64,000 nt of DNA, from contig JAQFVV010000156.1 in NCBI GenBank assembly GCA_028023455.1, forward strand, positions 2,437,236-2,501,235, given 5' to 3'. The stretch's first letter is position 1. Every line of letters starts with the position of its first letter. The DNA is from Epiperipatus broadwayi. Taxonomy: Eukaryota; Onychophora; Udeonychophora; Euonychophora; Peripatidae. Below are positions 62,701-64,000 of this stretch, piece after piece. Position numbers and translations under genes: made by a program. Under the pieces are notes generated by a model. That model made no database searches and was not told the DNA's origin. It saw only the letters and a list, made by a program, of their open reading frames with translations.

Positions 62701-64000
62701 CAAGAAAAGTACATCCTATAAGTATTTATCACTAAACTTTATCCAAATTTGAGAAAATCAGCAAAAGTATGCACAAAGATTCTGTAAAAAAGAAAAAAGC
62801 TTAGGAAGATAGATAAAATCATTATCTTGATTCTTAATTACAGTTTCTACAGAATTTAAAAAAAAAAAAGACTTAAGAAAAAAACTTGTTTATGAGGAAT
62901 CTCTTAAAAACTGTACTGAGTAAAATTTTTTACAAATTTTGAGAAGACTACTAATGAAAGCATAAAGATGATCTTTTCTGTACATTTGAGAAAATCTTAG
63001 CAAGCTTTATTCTATTTAAAATAGTTGCTGGTTATCCTATCTGAAATACAACTGCCTGTCAAACAAAATGATAAATGGCTCTGGTTCAGTCTTTCTTTAG
63101 TGAAGCAGAGGTGAATGTGAGTAAAGTTCAATGTACATTTATTATCATATTTTTATTTGGAAATTCTGAATGTATAAAATATATTATAAATATTTTACCT
63201 GGTAACTTCTTGCTTAAGTTCCATTATTAATGATACAATTTAAACAAATTTGATTTCTGATAAGTGGAAAATATCTAAGATTTTTATAACATAATAACTA
63301 TTAAAATTTTATTATTTGAGTTGATTGCAATAATTTCTTGAAAAGTAAGGGAATTAAAAGCTTCCATTATTTACATAAAAATACTGTATTACTGACTTTT
63401 TTTTTAAATGCCAACATTTCTCTATAAAATATGTAATGTATTAAATTCACTATGATATTATTCTTCATGTATTTCCAGTAAAGTATATATTTTTGAAAGA
63501 AAAAAATTATTAGTATCAAAAAAGGGGACAGTATTAAATATTTTTAAATGATATTTTTGTTTCATTGTTAATTATTCCAAATAATAAAAGTATTTACATT
63601 AAATATTTAATGGCCATAAGAAAATAGTGGATGCTAAAAAAAAAATTAAATACTTTTACCCAAAATATTCATAAGGATGGTCAGCAGGCTTGAGTGATAT
63701 GATACCAATTTAAATTTCTTTAAATAAGTAGTAGCATTATTAAACTTCTCTCAGCTGACTTTCTAAAGTTAAGAGGTATTCCAAAACACTAGATGCCAAG
63801 GCAGTCAATGTTCACAATAACTAGATTTTTAATTATCCAGTATTCATTCAAGTAAGAAGATGCTATTATAAAATATTGTGCAATGCTGACACAAACTGTA
63901 AATAATGTTATATATCACTTACTGTATAAATATATACATATTCCATTAAATAATAATTTAAAATTTGAAATTAACTAAAGTTTTGAATTCTGCATGATTT

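Larger units (their letters stand above)
59909..64000 (-). other. SGSM intron upstream of exon a (open at window end)
   Basis: Contains the LINE at 60720-62700 with its tandem 3' repeats. The RUN-domain exon expected upstream was not found before 64000. 62.7-64.0 kb shows nothing else supportable. Confidence 0.7.

Noticed and set aside
63650-63695. Short minus-strand stretch with AG and GTAAAA borders (PADHPYEYFG) as a further SGSM exon.
   Set aside because: Its length (29 nt) does not give the phase needed before exon a, and the peptide does not match the RUN-domain end expected there.

Overview
The window is AT-rich nuclear DNA (by eye about three quarters A+T) from an invertebrate animal. 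It is almost entirely introns and old transposable elements. No bacterial, organellar or CRISPR features are present. The species cannot be named from the sequence. Long introns with GT-AG borders, non-LTR retrotransposons, a Penelope-like element, tRNA-derived SINEs and an animal-type Rab-GAP gene all point to a metazoan.

The only host gene I can support is on the minus strand: the middle of an SGSM1/SGSM2-type small G protein signalling modulator (RUTBC2/RUTBC1 family). Eight internal exons were read by hand at 59908-59841, 54376-54228, 44281-44141, 40141-40008, 19535-19468, 18555-18391, 9966-9826 and 3342-3156. Every junction is GT-AG and every phase matches. The joined reading frame (1053 nt, about 350 codons) has no stop and follows the family from the end of the RUN region through the PH-like Rab-binding block into the acidic linker before the TBC domain. 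The first RUN exons lie beyond 64000 and the catalytic TBC exons lie before position 1.

Region by region: 1-3155 is intron with a 318-bp MITE and a hAT-like remnant. 3343-9825 holds a decayed LINE 3' part. 9967-18390 holds one copy of an unclassified 393-bp repeat with a 12-bp target duplication. 19536-40007 is a 20.5-kb intron and the main repeat dump: a nested ~1-kb palindrome, a 1.4-kb foldback element, a Ty3/gypsy integrase scrap, a Penelope-like element lodged in a plus-strand LINE, more LINE tails and a SINE. 40142-44140 has two diverged tandem duplications. 44282-54227 contains a LINE tail, a 6-7 kb stretch with reversed G/C strand bias, a 102-bp SINE with clear target duplications and a doubtful Penelope remnant. 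54377-59840 contains a decayed hammerhead-like motif, a LINE scrap and a 1.85-kb terminal-inverted-repeat element ending about 60 bp from a splice donor. 59909-64000 carries a LINE with an endonuclease part and a reverse-transcriptase C-terminus brought together by deletion.

No new multi-gene system is visible. The most interesting material is structural: the foldback and palindromic elements, the element beside the splice donor, an in-frame pair of alternative donors, and ribozyme- or hairpin-bearing Penelope remains. All similarity statements come from reading translations against remembered family motifs, not from a search.
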